From positions 55,193,378-55,257,377 of the forward strand of contig NC_057926.1 of assembly GCF_018873765.1 (NCBI RefSeq): a DNA stretch of 64,000 nucleotides, read 5' to 3'. This document shows positions 45,489-57,930 of the stretch, in pieces. The first letter of the stretch is position 1; each line of letters starts with the position of its first letter. The stretch comes from Telopea speciosissima. Its lineage: Eukaryota; Streptophyta; Magnoliopsida; Proteales; Proteaceae. Position numbers and translations under genes: made by a program. The notes beneath the pieces were generated by a model. The model did not search any database. It worked only from the letters and a program-made list of their open reading frames with translations, and was not told where the DNA came from.

Positions 45489-48400
45489 CGATCCTACATA
45501 GTACTACTACTACTACTACCGCTTAATTTACAATCGATTGAAAACCAAGATCATCATCAGCGTGATCATCCCACAAACTACGTATGTAATCCTGTTATGT
45601 TGTTGGTTACTACTAGTCCAATATTCTAACCATCGCCACTGCCAAGATGAAGGAAGGACCACTTGACGCGCCATGAATGATCAATCGTCCCAGCAGAGCA
45701 GAAGTTTCCTCCACACCTTTCCAGTTGACCACCAAGACTTAAGACTCTCGAGTCTTCTCTCTCTCTCTCTCTCTCTCGCTCCAATAATATCTCATCCACT
45801 TGGACTTGGCTAACGTCACATTGAAAAGTCATCAGCAGTCTTGGGCTTCTTGTCTGAAACGTCTCGCCTGCCTGAGGTGGGACATTTTCTTGATGAAAAA
45901 CAGTAGGTAGATTGTCCAAAGGCAATTGGTGACTGGTTGACCAACTTCTTGCTAACTCTGGAACTCGTTAGGGCTGTGTCAGTCCCCCTTACATTCGGAA
46001 AATTTTTTGCTACTACACCTGTAGCGCAAGAAGGCAGTCAAGGAAATGGAATAATTACTTCTCCTTTGAGTTCATAAATATCCTCCTAGGTTTTATTATT
46101 TCTAAAATATCCTTTAAAATTCTATTTCCTTGGCTGCCAGCCTTGTATGTTCTTTAAATTCCAGAGGGGGCAGAAGGAATCGACCTCCCGAACCAACACC
46201 CTTGAAGCCAAAGTCACGAGGGGATACGGTATCTTGGTCCCATGGGTAATAAATCCATCATCCGGATCCACCTCATCCTCCAGGCGCCCTTCTCAAACCC
46301 TTGTAGCAATCAAGCCATCGATAGTTGAAGCATCCATCTGAAGTGTCTCGACCCTCGCCTAGTAGCTCCATCCCCTCGGTTGGACAGAAGGGCTTCATTG
46401 GGGACCTCATCGACAAATAGCCCCCCCTTTGCCCGAGCAGTCTCAACCGGCTTCTCAACCCCTTTGCTCCTTTGGGTCTACGTCTCGACCTCCTTTCCTT
46501 TCTTGATCGGTTTCTCGACCTCTTTCACCTTATGAACAGCGTCGCTAGGTGCGACCTTGGCCCATTTTGAAGAATCGGTACCCCTAGGAGATAAAGGCGC
46601 CTCATTCCTCTTAGAACTTTCAGGGATTGTGTAGACGTTGAATTTTGTCACCCCCAATGATGACGACAGAAGGACACAGACAAACATATGTATCTTTCTC
46701 AAGAACTTTTGTTGTTGCACCCAAGCCATATTACGTTTACATCCCTAAAAATAATTCAAAACATTCTTTTACCAATTGCTGAAGGAGGGAGGTACTGCCG
46801 AACTTCCTCGACCGCGGTAACAAATTTTTTTTATGAGTTGTGAAGGATGAAGAAACTTGGAAACCCAAAAAAATGGCAAAAAAGGACCCAAAACCCACTA
46901 AAAACAAATCCTTTTTTTGAGTGTGGCACACGAAGGATTGTGTGATGCAATGGAAACACCTCTGCAACGCCATGGAAACCCCGCGGTTTCGTACTTGTGG
47001 TGTTGTGGAGTACGGAGCCAGAGAACTTGTTCCTATATATAAATATGATGGTGCTTAGGTTTAAGATGCCTAAAAAATTCTTTACAAAAAATGAAGAGAA
47101 TTTCCCTTCACCACACTATCCTAGGGTTTACAATCCCTAATAGGATTTTAGTATTTTCTTCAAAATACCCCTCCCAAACATTTGAAGCCCTACGATGAAT
47201 GGACTTGGCTAAAGGAAAACTTGATCCAAAAATTAAGAAACAGAAAAGAGAAAAATTACAAGGCCTTATCGAGCTTCTTAGGAATCATCTTTTCTAATAG
47301 ATGTTTGAGGCTGGGCGATCCAATTCGAGTTATATTTTCCTTTAGGCTATCTTTGGATGTCAATAAATGAAAAGAAATAACATAATCAAACAGAAATTAT
47401 GATGAAACAATATATCATTGATATATATGTGTATCTTTCTCCTCAAATTCAAATTTTTTTGAATTTTTTATTTTCTTTTTTTGGCATCTAAACGGAGTCT
47501 TAGGGTAAAGGTTGGGCACACCGCTAAGGAGGTGGGATCCCATTCTCATACGAGAACGTACGAGAATGGGAGTCAGCCGCCCTGATGGCATCAAGCATGA
47601 GTGGGTACCACATGGTATCCTAGCTCCACCACCAAGGTTCCCAACATGTTTTATTCTCTCTCCTCTCTCTTTGAAAAAGAACACTTTGTCCTCCTGTGTT
47701 TCAGACCTGACCTGTGATTGGTGTATGATGTTAGCTTTGCCAAAAACGGGTGGCATTACCCAAACCCGGATCGCTCGGGTAGATGTAAGGCGGTCATTGC
47801 AGCGTGCCCTGTTTGTGCGTCGCTTAGGCCGCTACGGCAGCGTGCTGTAGAGGAACGGAATTCACCCAAACCCTCTCTCCCTTTCTCTTATATGAGTCCA
47901 AAGTGGTACCACCCACATGGGAGGATTAGCCCAATTGTAGAAAACAAGGTTTGTACTCTTGGTGGCTTGACGATACTGTCGGTTTGGTAGTGCAAGGTGG
48001 AAATGTATGAAATGGAGAAGTGGCACTTCTGGTAGCTTGAGGAATTTAAGTGACATATCGATCCAAAGATCCCCAAACGCCTATATAAGATGAGTTTAGA
48101 GCTTTGAATGTGTTTGAACCGAAAGGTGTGGTCTTAATGAAATAAGGAGAAAAATCTTCTTCGGCTTTCTCATGGATGGAATGAGCAGCTGCTATTAGAT
48201 GAGGAGGTACCAAACAAAACTAGAGATCCCAAATAGTGGAGATCTAGAAAGGGTTGATTTTCAAAAGCATTAATGCAATATTGCATTTAGGGTGTGGAAA
48301 TAACTTCATCTACCTGACTGACCAAATAGTACCGCTGTATTTGGTATGGATTGACTGACCAATACCAAAAATTCAAGGACTAATTGAATAGTTAATTAAA

Positions 48401-48681
48401 CCAAAGAAACAGGTTAGTGCAGCAAAGTGCATCTATATGATGCTATTCATGAAGCATTAATTAGGAAGGGTATATGGCTGCATGGTTGCATTATCCGTAT
48501 GAGAAAACCACGTACTCTGTCCCTTGCTGCAGCTAAATTTTGAGAGTGATTCTATCCGTTAATGTTTTTCCCGCCATCATAAAGAAATAGAAAGAATTTC
48601 CCCAATGAAAAATACACCTTAATACTTTTGGGAAACTAAGAATAAAGAATGTCTCATATTCAAGAAATATAATAAAAACAA
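45489..48681. other. spacer between LRK10-like genes 1 and 2
   Basis: The first 450 bases are the likely promoter of gene 1, with a CT microsatellite at 45756-45777. 46140-46730 has open frames with a low-complexity, Ser/Pro/Lys-rich look on the minus strand that suggest transposon gag debris, unproven. A TATATATAAATA box lies near 47034. 47520-47580 has a near-palindrome around ACGAGAACGTACGAGAATGG. 47700-47880 is GC-richer and unassigned. No reliable gene is seen. Confidence 0.5.
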
Positions 48682-50794
48682 TTAAGATATTGATGTGGTA
48701 AAAGAATCAGCTAGTTGTTGTCTTGGAGGAGAAGATAAGTAAGGCTTGGGAGGAATTGGCAAAGATTCAAGGTTTCCTTCTAACATATCCACCACTTTGC
48801 TGATTGATGGTCGATTTGTTGGATCCATCTGTATGCACCATAAACCCACTAAGACCATCTTTCTGGCTATTACTTCTTCCTCTTCCTTTGTAACCATGTC
48901 TAACTGTAGCTGTTCACCTTCTCCAATATGCTCATATATCCAATGTGGAAAATAAATCTCGCTAGTGTGATCAACTCCTACATCGATGTTCCTTCGTCCT
49001 CCCACCATTTCTAGTATCATCATTCCATAGCTATAGACATCTGACTTGTGTGAAACCCCTCCAAAGTTTTGAGAGAACACTTCGGGTGCAATATATCCTA
49101 TTGTCCCTCTAGCATCTGCCATAGAAATGATACTATCTTTTCTAGGACATAATTTAGCAAGACCAAAATCAGATATCTTTGGACAAAAGTCATCGTCCAA
49201 AAGAATATTATGAGGTTTAATATCAAAATGTAGAATTCGAGTGTTACAACCACGATGTAAATACTCTAATCCCTGAGCGATACCAACTGCAATTTGATGT
49301 AGTCTGTCCCAACCGAGGTGAGGGCATGTTTTCATTGATTTCTTGTTGTGGATGAACTTCTCAAGAGATCCATTGGACATGAACTCATAGATAAGTGCTC
49401 TTTTGGATCCATCAAAACAAAAACCCAATAAAGTGACAATATGAACATGGGAAGTCCTACTAATGCTTGCAACTTCATTAATAAAGTCTTCTCCATTATT
49501 ACCTTTAGAGGCATTTAGGACTTTCACTGCAACCAAACGACCATCTGGTAGCTTCCCTTTGAACACACCACCGAAACCACCTTGGCCCAATTTTTCTTGA
49601 AACGAATTTGTTATTTTCTTGATGTCTGAATAACTATATCTTTTGGGGGCCAGGGATCCGTAATTCCTTAGAAAAGCCTCAAGGTTTTGAATTTCTCTTG
49701 TTTTTTTCTTCCAAAATGATAACAATCCATTTGGTGATGATTTCCTTCTCAAGTGGCACACAAGAATTGCCACTAATGTAACCACGAACATAAAGCTTGA
49801 GACAATAGCTGTAAGGCACCAAAAGAAAGAAAGAAAATGATAATCAAAATTGTATACGGCAGGAATGATGATAATATACACATCATAAAAGTGCAAATCC
49901 CATGCCTGCATAGAGACTAAGCATTTAATAGTTTCATAATTGGCTCCAATCTGAAGCTAATTAAGAGGGGGGGGGGGGGGGGAAGCTAATTGTATAAGGT
50001 GCATATGGGGTATACAACACACCTTATTGTCTGGGAATAATACATTCTTCTTTCTTTTTTTGTAAATACAGAAGGACTTAATAATTCTTAGAGCTATAAT
50101 AACGAGTTCAACCATTAAATTTCAAAAAACACTAAATGCAGATCAAGTATTACCTATTGCAAGCTTACTTTCCAGATTTAGAGTACTCCCTGCCATAAAA
50201 TCATGAGAACCAACAGATTGTTAGTCTAATAATAAATTCATAAAATCTGAAAGCGGACTTCTTTCTGAAAATCTGAATCTCATCAGGGATCAAAAAAAGG
50301 AAAAAGAAAAGGAAAATATGAGAAGTGTCTCCTGAAGAATTTTTCTAAAGTTTTAATTGCAAAAACTGGACTGATTAATGGTAGAATTGTGGCAAGATTC
50401 TAGTCATATTGACTGGCTTTTCTTTTATTTGTAAATAACGAAGTCCTAATAAATAAAAAAAGAAGCAGAAGAAAAGGAATTCTATGTACTTCACTACCCT
50501 GTTCTGTATCTATCTTTGATGGAATAAGAGTACCAGAACTCTTCATGAGAAGTCTCCGCCCCAGATTTAAACCCACTTTGATCAACATTCCCTACTCACC
50601 TTAAGTATTCCAATGCTTTATCCCCTTCCCCCCATCTCCCCAGAAAAAAAAAAACAAAAAAACAAAAAAAGCATTCTTTCCCGACTTACCTGCCGCAGTG
50701 CATATTTGGCGACTGGGTCCATTGGGGCAAAAGCACCAGAACTCTTTGTTTTCAAATCCACAGCGGCCACCGCTTGCTTGGCATTTACCGCAAT

Positions 50795-50826
<32 letters not shown>

Positions 50827-51521
50827 TTACTTTGATTCCATTCCAACAGAAACCCTCTCCTTAATAATTCCGAGTAGTTCTTTTTCCCTTGTAAAAAATC
50901 CACAATACTCGTACCATTCATATCTACGGGCGCACTCACTCTCGACTTGCATAATGTCTGATCAAGAGAATAATTGGTGTACACCAAATCCAAATGCTGC
51001 TCGAATATGGCGAACGAGTGATTCCCAGTGCCCTTACTCGAACAAGTGACTGGGAAAGAATACGGGGAGGAAATCGATCTTGTGCAATTGTAGAAGAAGT
51101 AGAGATTGACGGATGTACGGTCGACGCTGTAAGGAGTGCCATCGAGGGTAAGATTATGCAGGGGAACGTGGCAATCGTACTTCAATGCCTCCGCGTTGAC
51201 CACACGAAAGGAGTTATTAGCGTAGAAGATGTCCCTGATTTCAGTGGTTTGGTATTCGTGGAGGTCGTCCGTAATCAGGAGGCCTGGTTTTTGGCCAACG
51301 CAGGTTACCTCGAAACCTTGGCGGCCGCAGTAGCTTTTTTGGATGATAGGAATCCATAAAGGGTAACTTATATTGGGTCCGTAACCGCAGCTCCCTAGCA
51401 TGCAAGCTTCGAATTGCGGGTCCAGTGATTTGGTTTCTACGGAGGTGATAAAGAGAAGAAGAAGGAGAAGTATGTTGTTGTTGATCAATACATGAAAGGG
51501 ATCCCTGAACGAGTAACTCAT
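48682..51521 (-). CDS. LRK10-like receptor protein kinase, gene 2 (complete)
   Basis: Two exons, 51521-50690 and 49808-48682, join in phase 1 to give 652 residues. There is a signal peptide with a Leu run, then the GUB_WAK ectodomain ([24 protein letters not shown]), many Asn-X-Ser/Thr sites, a poly-Ser tract encoded by a CTA/TAC-type triplet repeat (plus strand 50798-50825), and the C-terminal WAK-associated cysteine module [20 protein letters not shown]. The transmembrane helix is [20 protein letters not shown]. The kinase has [42 protein letters not shown] (Phe before the catalytic Asp, a non-RD kinase), DFGLAKL and APEVF. The donor is CAG then GTAAGT and the acceptor is TTACAG. It is close to gene 1 in the kinase domain and more diverged in the ectodomain, the usual pattern for this family. 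The ligand is unknown. Confidence 0.9.
49809..50689 (-). other. intron of LRK10-like gene 2
   Basis: The intron is 881 bp, GT-AG, phase 1. It contains a G run near 49968-49982 on the plus strand and is otherwise AT-rich. No additional exon is needed to connect ectodomain and transmembrane segment. Confidence 0.75.
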
Positions 51522-52883
51522 CTTGGGATCCCTCCCTGAAAGAAATGATAAGATCCAGGGAGGAACCCAAGGGGCTGGGGGGTGTGGGGGAGGAGAGTGT
51601 AAAAAAACAGGGGAAGTGAGAGAAGGATGAGAGGAGTATTAAATATGGAAGCTCATCAATCAAAGCTTCCTTTCAAAAGAATCATCTTTCTCTCTTATAG
51701 ATATTTTATTTTATTATTTTACATTTTTTTTTGGAGACCATTTAATTGAAATCATCTTTTGTTTTTTCAATGGATGAGTCGTCCTAGTCCAACTTAGAGT
51801 GCTCAGATCAGGGAAGGAACAGCGGGGCACCACGGCACTACCCCACTTAATTATAAAAAGACAGACGAACTGGAAAAGGGGCAGACATGCGTTTAATAAT
51901 CATATTAAGAATATAATGAAGTTAGGTAGTTGGTTATTATTATAAAAATTTTCATCTTCATTTTAATTTGATTTCCTTTGCAACCAGACTAGTGACTAAT
52001 TAATCTAAGGAAATCTATTGATATTGAATATATTTACATACATCTAATATGGTCTTTGTTGGACCAACAATTTCTAGGGCAATGATTCACAACGATGACT
52101 TGACTTATCGCGACCTGTACGTGTGTGGTTAGTATTATTTCTTCCTCACTTTAAATGTACAGGACTTGGACTTTCATGGTGAGTGCTTTAGAGATTCGTT
52201 GATTTACCGTTTTACCAGATTTAAAGATGTTTCAAACTTCACAGTTTTTAATTACAAAAAATAAATAAATAAATAAATTGACAGATTTTCACTTACTTTG
52301 GTCCTCTGTGGTTTGGAAGATTTGGAGAGCACACATAACATTTCGGCAGGGCATTAATTTGTGTAGCTTTTACTCTTACACTTCCCTGTTTCTTCAGGGT
52401 TGGCATTACGTACCTCATTCTTTAGATCTGCGTTTTGGTTGCTCTATTATTGCTACGGATGGTGCTTGGAATACCTCCACGTGGAGGGAGGTCGAGGTTT
52501 GATCATCATGTTTTATGAGGGTTCGTTCATTGCTTCAAAGTATAAGGTATGGATTTGCTTTTCTGCATCGGTTATGGAAGTTAATTAGTTCAAATTCGAC
52601 TCTCTTCCAACTGTGGCGGGAACTGGAGGATCCAGTCCAACCAAAATAGGGATGTTTGGATTATTTCACTGATAGGCCTTTTATTTTAGCTGGGCTGGAT
52701 CTGGAGGAAAGCTAAGTCTATTAGCTAAGGCTATTCATGATGGAAGAGTGCAACCCTTGTCACAGAAATAATTTGCCTTACTATTAAAAAAAAAAAAGGA
52801 AAATCAATGAAAAAACTCCAAGGTTTTTTCTTTTTCTTTTTTGATAAGTGGTTCACAAGGGGAGTTAGATTATAATCTCTAAT
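51522..52883. other. spacer upstream of LRK10-like gene 2
   Basis: This contains the presumed gene 2 promoter (51522-51700). A possible L1 fragment at about 52280-52800 includes an RNase H-like ATDGAWNTSTWREVEV stretch on the plus strand and an A run at 52785-52797. The rest is AT-rich and unassigned. Confidence 0.45.
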
Positions 52884-53117
52884 CACTTTAAGAAAAATGG
52901 CTACAACGGCGTTTTTTAGCATCACCATAGTTTAAGAAAACATTATTGTAGCCTTTAGCGGTGTTTATCAAATACATCGTCAAATCTATCGTCGGAAATA
53001 TACCACGGCGTTTTTACCTTGTACTCGTCTATGTATATTTTCGATGGTGTTTGTTACCAAACGCTGTTATATATTACCTTTTTTACAGCGTTTGTTATTG
53101 TTATATATTATTCTATT
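52884..53117 (+). mobile_element. CACTA-type transposon terminal fragment
   Basis: The segment begins CACTTTAAGAAAAATGGC, close to the CACTACAAGAAAAATGGC-style end of plant CACTA (En/Spm) elements. It continues with repeated GGCGTTT, AACGCTG and AGCGTTT motifs like CACTA subterminal repeats. The other end is not visible, and the MITE-like repeat at 53118 follows directly. Confidence 0.55.
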
Positions 53118-53394
53118 GGATTTGTCCAAATGATACCTCTAGTGTATTTAGAACATATAACTTTCTTTTGCTTGTCTCTTGTTTTATTCTTAAAATTTTT
53201 TCAAATAAGAGAAAGAAAGTTTTCAAAATAATTTGAAAGTAATTCACAATTATATAATTTTTTAAAAGTTATTATTAGCACACTTTTTTTTTTATTTTAT
53301 TTACTTTTAAAAAATAAGTGAGAGCAAAAAATAAATAAATAAGGTTATAAAAAAAAAAAATTGACACTTTAAAACGTGTCAATAAGAAAATCCC
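53118..53394. mobile_element. dispersed fold-back element, copy 2
   Basis: This is the second copy of the repeat in CRS1-like intron 2 (19082-19390). It has TTTGTCCAAATGATACCTCT at the left, AATAATTTGAAAGT in the middle, a TTGACAC-loop-GTGTCAA hairpin at the right and an AAGAAAATCCC end. Confidence 0.6.
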
Positions 53395-54646
53395 TATAAA
53401 TAGATATATTATATTTATTTTTGATAAGAAAATAGGGTACGTCATACAGAATCTATAACCGGACTTTATTTGTCCTTGAATAGAATGCATTTTATTTTTG
53501 TTGAGGGGCACATGATGTAATTTCACATTTACATGTTTTATTTTTTATTTTTTCGTTTTTCTTCCTCCTGATTCCCGGCCGCGCAAAAACCCTTGCCTGT
53601 GTTTGTTTCAGAAATCGACCCTTCCCAACTCGCCTCCCCTGTCTCCATCCATAGCTGCTCCCTCCGAGGAATGGTGACAAGGATGGCCGGTAGGGGCAGG
53701 GTAGGAAGGTGAAGAGGATCGATTGGCAGTCCGAAGGTGCTGTGAGGTCGTTGGAGATGGAGAGTAATGGGGGTTGCTGCAACAGAAGGGTTGTGAGGGA
53801 TTGTGTCAATTATTGTTCAGAAATTGGGGTTCTCAAGAAAGGGATCTGAGAAGAGTCTATTCAGCCCTCTATTTCTCTCTTTTAAGATCGAAGCAATTTC
53901 GAGATTGGGTTTGCGTTAACAAATTGCTTCTGCAATTGGGTCGAAAAAGTGAGATCTTGAAACGTCTTCCTTCCACCTGCCTAATTGGTTTACTAATTTG
54001 AAGAGCTTACAACCATTGTTTCTTTCACACAATCAGGAGAGATTCCTAGGAGGATCGGAATATTAACTTTGCTACAAGCGATATAAGGTTGTATGCCTTA
54101 TTGATAGATGGTGAACTTGCAGCGGCAATTCTTCTCGGGAAAGCACCACCCTGTAAGAGAGCACCCACTCTACAATGAGCACTGTAAAATCTTCTCTGAT
54201 TTTTTGAGAATTCTTCGAAGCAATCGCACGGTTGTCAGTGTATTGGAATAGCGTGAAAATCTTTGTTTGGGTGTAGAAGTGGTTGGCTGTTTCGGCGAGG
54301 GAGGGCAGGGGAGCCGGATCCGATGACCGAGACCTCTGCAGATGGAGAAGATGGGGAGAAGAAGAGAGGAGAGGAAGGTTGAGAGTAAAATTACAAAAAT
54401 GCACTATATTTTAAGAGGTTGATAAGTGGAATGGAATGGGCAAATATGTCCGGTTACAACTGTTGGTTACAAACAGCTTTACCCAAGAAAATATACATAT
54501 GTACATAAATGTAGTTAAAAGGACCAAAAAAATACACCCACAATTTTAGAAAATATGGCCGATCTATTCACATATTTCATGGCTACCAAAACAAAAATTA
54601 TGGCTAAGGCAGTAAAGCCACAACCACAAGAAAGGAGAGAACTTAC
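53395..54646. other. unassigned region where a kinase exon is missing
   Basis: Downstream of the ectodomain exon at 54647 the family would place an intron and a kinase exon. No kinase motif is present here in any frame. 53540-54400 is less AT-rich than its surroundings and includes runs such as CCTTCCCAACTCGCCTCCCC, so it may be a captured gene fragment or another transposon. I do not recognise it. Confidence 0.45.
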
Positions 54647-55427
54647 TCGATAGCTGGTAGAAGCAAATGGGTTGGGATGAAGACCAGTTATTGCCACAAC
54701 TCCCACCAGATCCCCTGCAAGATACACAGCTGTTGATCACATCCGCAGTCCATTCCACCTCAAACCCTTGGTTTATCGCATCGGTGATAGTGGGACCCGA
54801 TGCTGCTGTGCCCAGGCCCGGCTCTGTTGTTCCAAGGACTGTAACCACCACGCTTGTTTGGCATGTCTCGATTGGATCTGATCCCACTCCTCCCCTTGTG
54901 ATGTTGAAGTAGACCGCACCAGTTGGAACGCCATATCCATTATTGCAAGTAACTATGGAAGGAGTTGCAGTTCCGAATGGCACGTATGAGGAGGAGCAAC
55001 CATAGAACAAGGTCAAGTTGACATCATTGTTTGTGTAATTGAAGAGATTGAAATCGATGGTGGTGTTTTGTTGCTGCCCACAGATTCCATTACTGAAATC
55101 CATTCGAGCGATCCTCAAAGTCCTTGCCGACCAACTATCGATACTCAAAACCCGGTAAGTTGTACGATTCATCTCTATGGTCGCTGAGTTAGTATCGGTA
55201 GAACACTTGAGCTCCATACCGGGAACGCCACAGTATGCTGGTCGAGAGCTTCCCCAGAAAGGATATCCAACTCCCTTAATGTCTCCACAGTCAAACGTGC
55301 CTTTGCAGTCTGAGTATCCATCTTCTTCACCCCAACACACAGATATAGGAACGATGATGATGAAGACGAGGTAGATGACGAAGAAGAACTGAAGATGATC
55401 AGAGGGAAGGATTGTTTTGGATTTCAT
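54647..55427 (-). pseudogene. LRK10-like ectodomain exon without kinase exon
   Basis: The open frame runs from 55505. The better start is ATG 55427, giving a signal peptide (MKSKTILPSDHLQFFFVIYL then VFIIIVPIS). The GUB_WAK ectodomain follows with DCGDIKGVGYPFWG, AYCGVPGMELKC, multiple N-glycosylation sites and the cysteine module SCVSCRGSGGSCGNNW. It ends at a good donor, TCGA then GTAAGT, phase 1 as in gene 2. The exon itself is intact, but no transmembrane or kinase exon follows within the next 3 kb. If read through the donor, about 25 more mostly hydrophobic residues precede a stop at 54564. It could be a dead gene fragment or an ectodomain-only protein; I favour a fragment. Confidence 0.75.
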
Positions 55428-55638
55428 TTTGAGAAGAAATTGATTCTTTAGAGCGAAGGATTGAACTAACCAGGTACTGATCCTAGAAGACATTATTGGA
55501 ACCAAAGAAAGGCCGGAATTACGGACTAGTAGTACTTAGCTTATTACATGAATGACTTCCTCAAATACAAACTTGTGTGGACTTTTTAGCCGATAAAGAA
55601 GAATAAAGGTCCAATTTGAAGATTTTAAAAAAAATAAA

Positions 55639-57451
55639 GGGAAAATATCACGTACCTCCCCTGAGGTATGACTTATGTACACTTTCACCTGTGAGGTTTG
55701 GGAAATTCCACGTACCTCCCCTGCTTTCTAAACTAAGTAACAAAAACACCCACTCTGTTAATTGTTGACATTAAAAGTTAGGATTTTGATTTAAATGGCC
55801 AAATTGCCCTCATCTTCTTCCCCAAATCGTTTCTCCAAAACATGAAACCCTAAACCCATTTTAGGGTTTCAAAACCCCACTGCCGCCTTTAGCAGCTACC
55901 AAACCAGAGGGCCGGCAGCCAAATAATGTTGATCTCAGGTAGCATTTCACTAGGATTTCGTCTAAAGATGAAACGAAATCCAATCTTGGGGCTTACTGTG
56001 CCCATCTGCTTCTCTTCTTCTTTTACACCACCACCACCCACCATTGCCGCAGCCACCACCACTACCAGCCTAAGTCTCTCTTTCCTCCTATAGTCCTTTC
56101 CTTCCATCTTTAGGAGCTCAGAGCAAAGTAACCCCTCAAAAGCGTGCTAAATAACGCAAAGCTAGCGCCATTTTCTGGAGAAAGAGAAGAAAGAAGCGAG
56201 ACCAGAGAGGGGGTTCGTAACTCAATTCTTAATTTCTCACTTCCCACCCTCTTCACTCCCTTCTCGGTGTTCTGGAGTCTCGTTAACTTAATTTGGTAAG
56301 GGCTGTTTTCAGTTAGAAGAAGAAGAATCAACAAGAGGCAGCTAGTTCTGTTTTTAGAGAACCCTAAAAGGTTTTTTTCCCTGATTCACAGTAGCCGATC
56401 AGTTATACTGGCATCTCAGGCCAGGATTTTAATCGCTGGACATTAGAGGTCATTCACCGGAGTTGTGGAGGATATGGCTGCTATGGTTAACCGCAATTTA
56501 TAGGTTTCCACCTGCAATTTTGAAACCCTAAACCCATTCCGGTTCCTCTCACTTTCGTTGGCAATAGATCTGAGACTTCGAAGGCATCTCATCTGATGGC
56601 TGGCGTCTTTGAAGGGAATAGGGAAGAGGGTTGTGCAAACTGGAGGGTGGCCATGTGCATAAGTCTGTGCTTTTTTAAAACGCCACGACGGCAAAACCAG
56701 AGGGCCGGAAGTTTGGATGTTATTGGCGAAGGATTGCCGTGCTCTGGCGACTGCGATGCCGGCATCAGATGCTCCCCTGCAGATTCCAAAATTGGCTGGC
56801 TTCAACCAATTTCTGCAAAATCTTCACTCCAACATGTCCAGAAAGGAGAGTGCGCCAAAGAAATATTCAATTCTCAAGCTTTTGTTTTACAGATTAATGG
56901 TCCCACCTTGACCTTCATTTAAATCCCCTCTCTCTCTTCCTTGTTCTCTTTGTTGCCCTGCGGTTTTTTTTCCCCCTCCTTCCTCCACTTCTACTCACAA
57001 AACTACAAGGAAAATTGGGTCTTCTTTAAACAAAGCAGAGAAAGCATTACATGGGATTCGTCTGCCAGTTCTTGCAGTGCTAGAAGAGGGTTCATGCCGT
57101 GCCGGCCAGCCCTAACTTTGTGCTTCGGATGTACCAGATGTACCCAAACATGAAATGCACCATGTGAGTTTGGTGATGCAGATCTGCCAATTTCAAGGAA
57201 AGCTTCCCTTCATTGGTTCCTTATTTCACTTTTTAGGATTGAAGGGTTTCAAACCCTAAACAATTTGGGGAAGAAGATGAGGGCAATTTGGCCATTTAAA
57301 TCAAAATTCTAACTTTTAACGTCTACAATTAACAGAGTGGGTATTTTTGTTACTTAGTTTGCAAAGCAGAGGAGGTACGTAGAATTTCCCAAACCTCACG
57401 GATGAAAGTGTACATAAGTCATACCTCAGGGGAGGTACGTGATATTTTCCC
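55639..57451. mobile_element. 1.8-kb Mutator-like element with ~190-bp inverted ends (Pack-MULE candidate)
   Basis: Inverted ends about 190 bp long start GGGAAAATATCACGTACCTC at 55639 and finish as its mirror at 57451, with only about a dozen mismatches by eye. The flanking 9-mers are AAAAATAAA and AAAAATCAA, fitting a Mutator-type 9-bp duplication with one change. The interior (55840-57230) has no transposase. It contains mixed gene-like text such as a GGTGG-rich coding-looking stretch at 55889-56107 (minus) and duplicated CCAGAGGGCCGG motifs at 55905 and 56698. Host gene capture is an inference. Confidence 0.8.
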
Positions 57452-57460
57452 AAAAATCAA

Positions 57461-57925
57461 TTTAAAATATAAGAAGGAACCATAAAAATAAAATAAAACC
57501 CACAAGCACCCCAAGGGGAGGTGTTATTTGGACTATTATATCCAACAACAACTCCTCCTTGAGATTTGAATTCTGAACAGTCTAAATAGATTGGCTGCTC
57601 CCAAATTTGACTAAGTCAAGTTTTGATTTGTATAAGGACCAACAGCCTTGTACAATTACTACACTTTATTTATTATCACTATCGCTTAGACTGAGAATGG
57701 ATCATCTCCACGTACCAACAGGTGAACGTACATCTTAGAGCCAATGATATTTTAATTTTTTTTTTTTATGAAATGATAATTTAATTTTGTTTCTATAAAA
57801 ATCCCTCCTCCCCTTGTAAATGGTAAAAAGAGGATAGATGATTTGCTCTCACATGTACGTTCATCACTGTTGGTACGTGCTAAGGAACCGAGCTCGTTTA
57901 GACTTTGATTGATTAGGTGTACTTT
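57461..57925. other. spacer between MULE and solo LTR
   Basis: AT-rich, with a T run near 57757-57767 and an ACGTACC motif near 57711 reappearing inverted near 57870. There is no gene. Confidence 0.5.
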
Positions 57926-57930
57926 GGACT

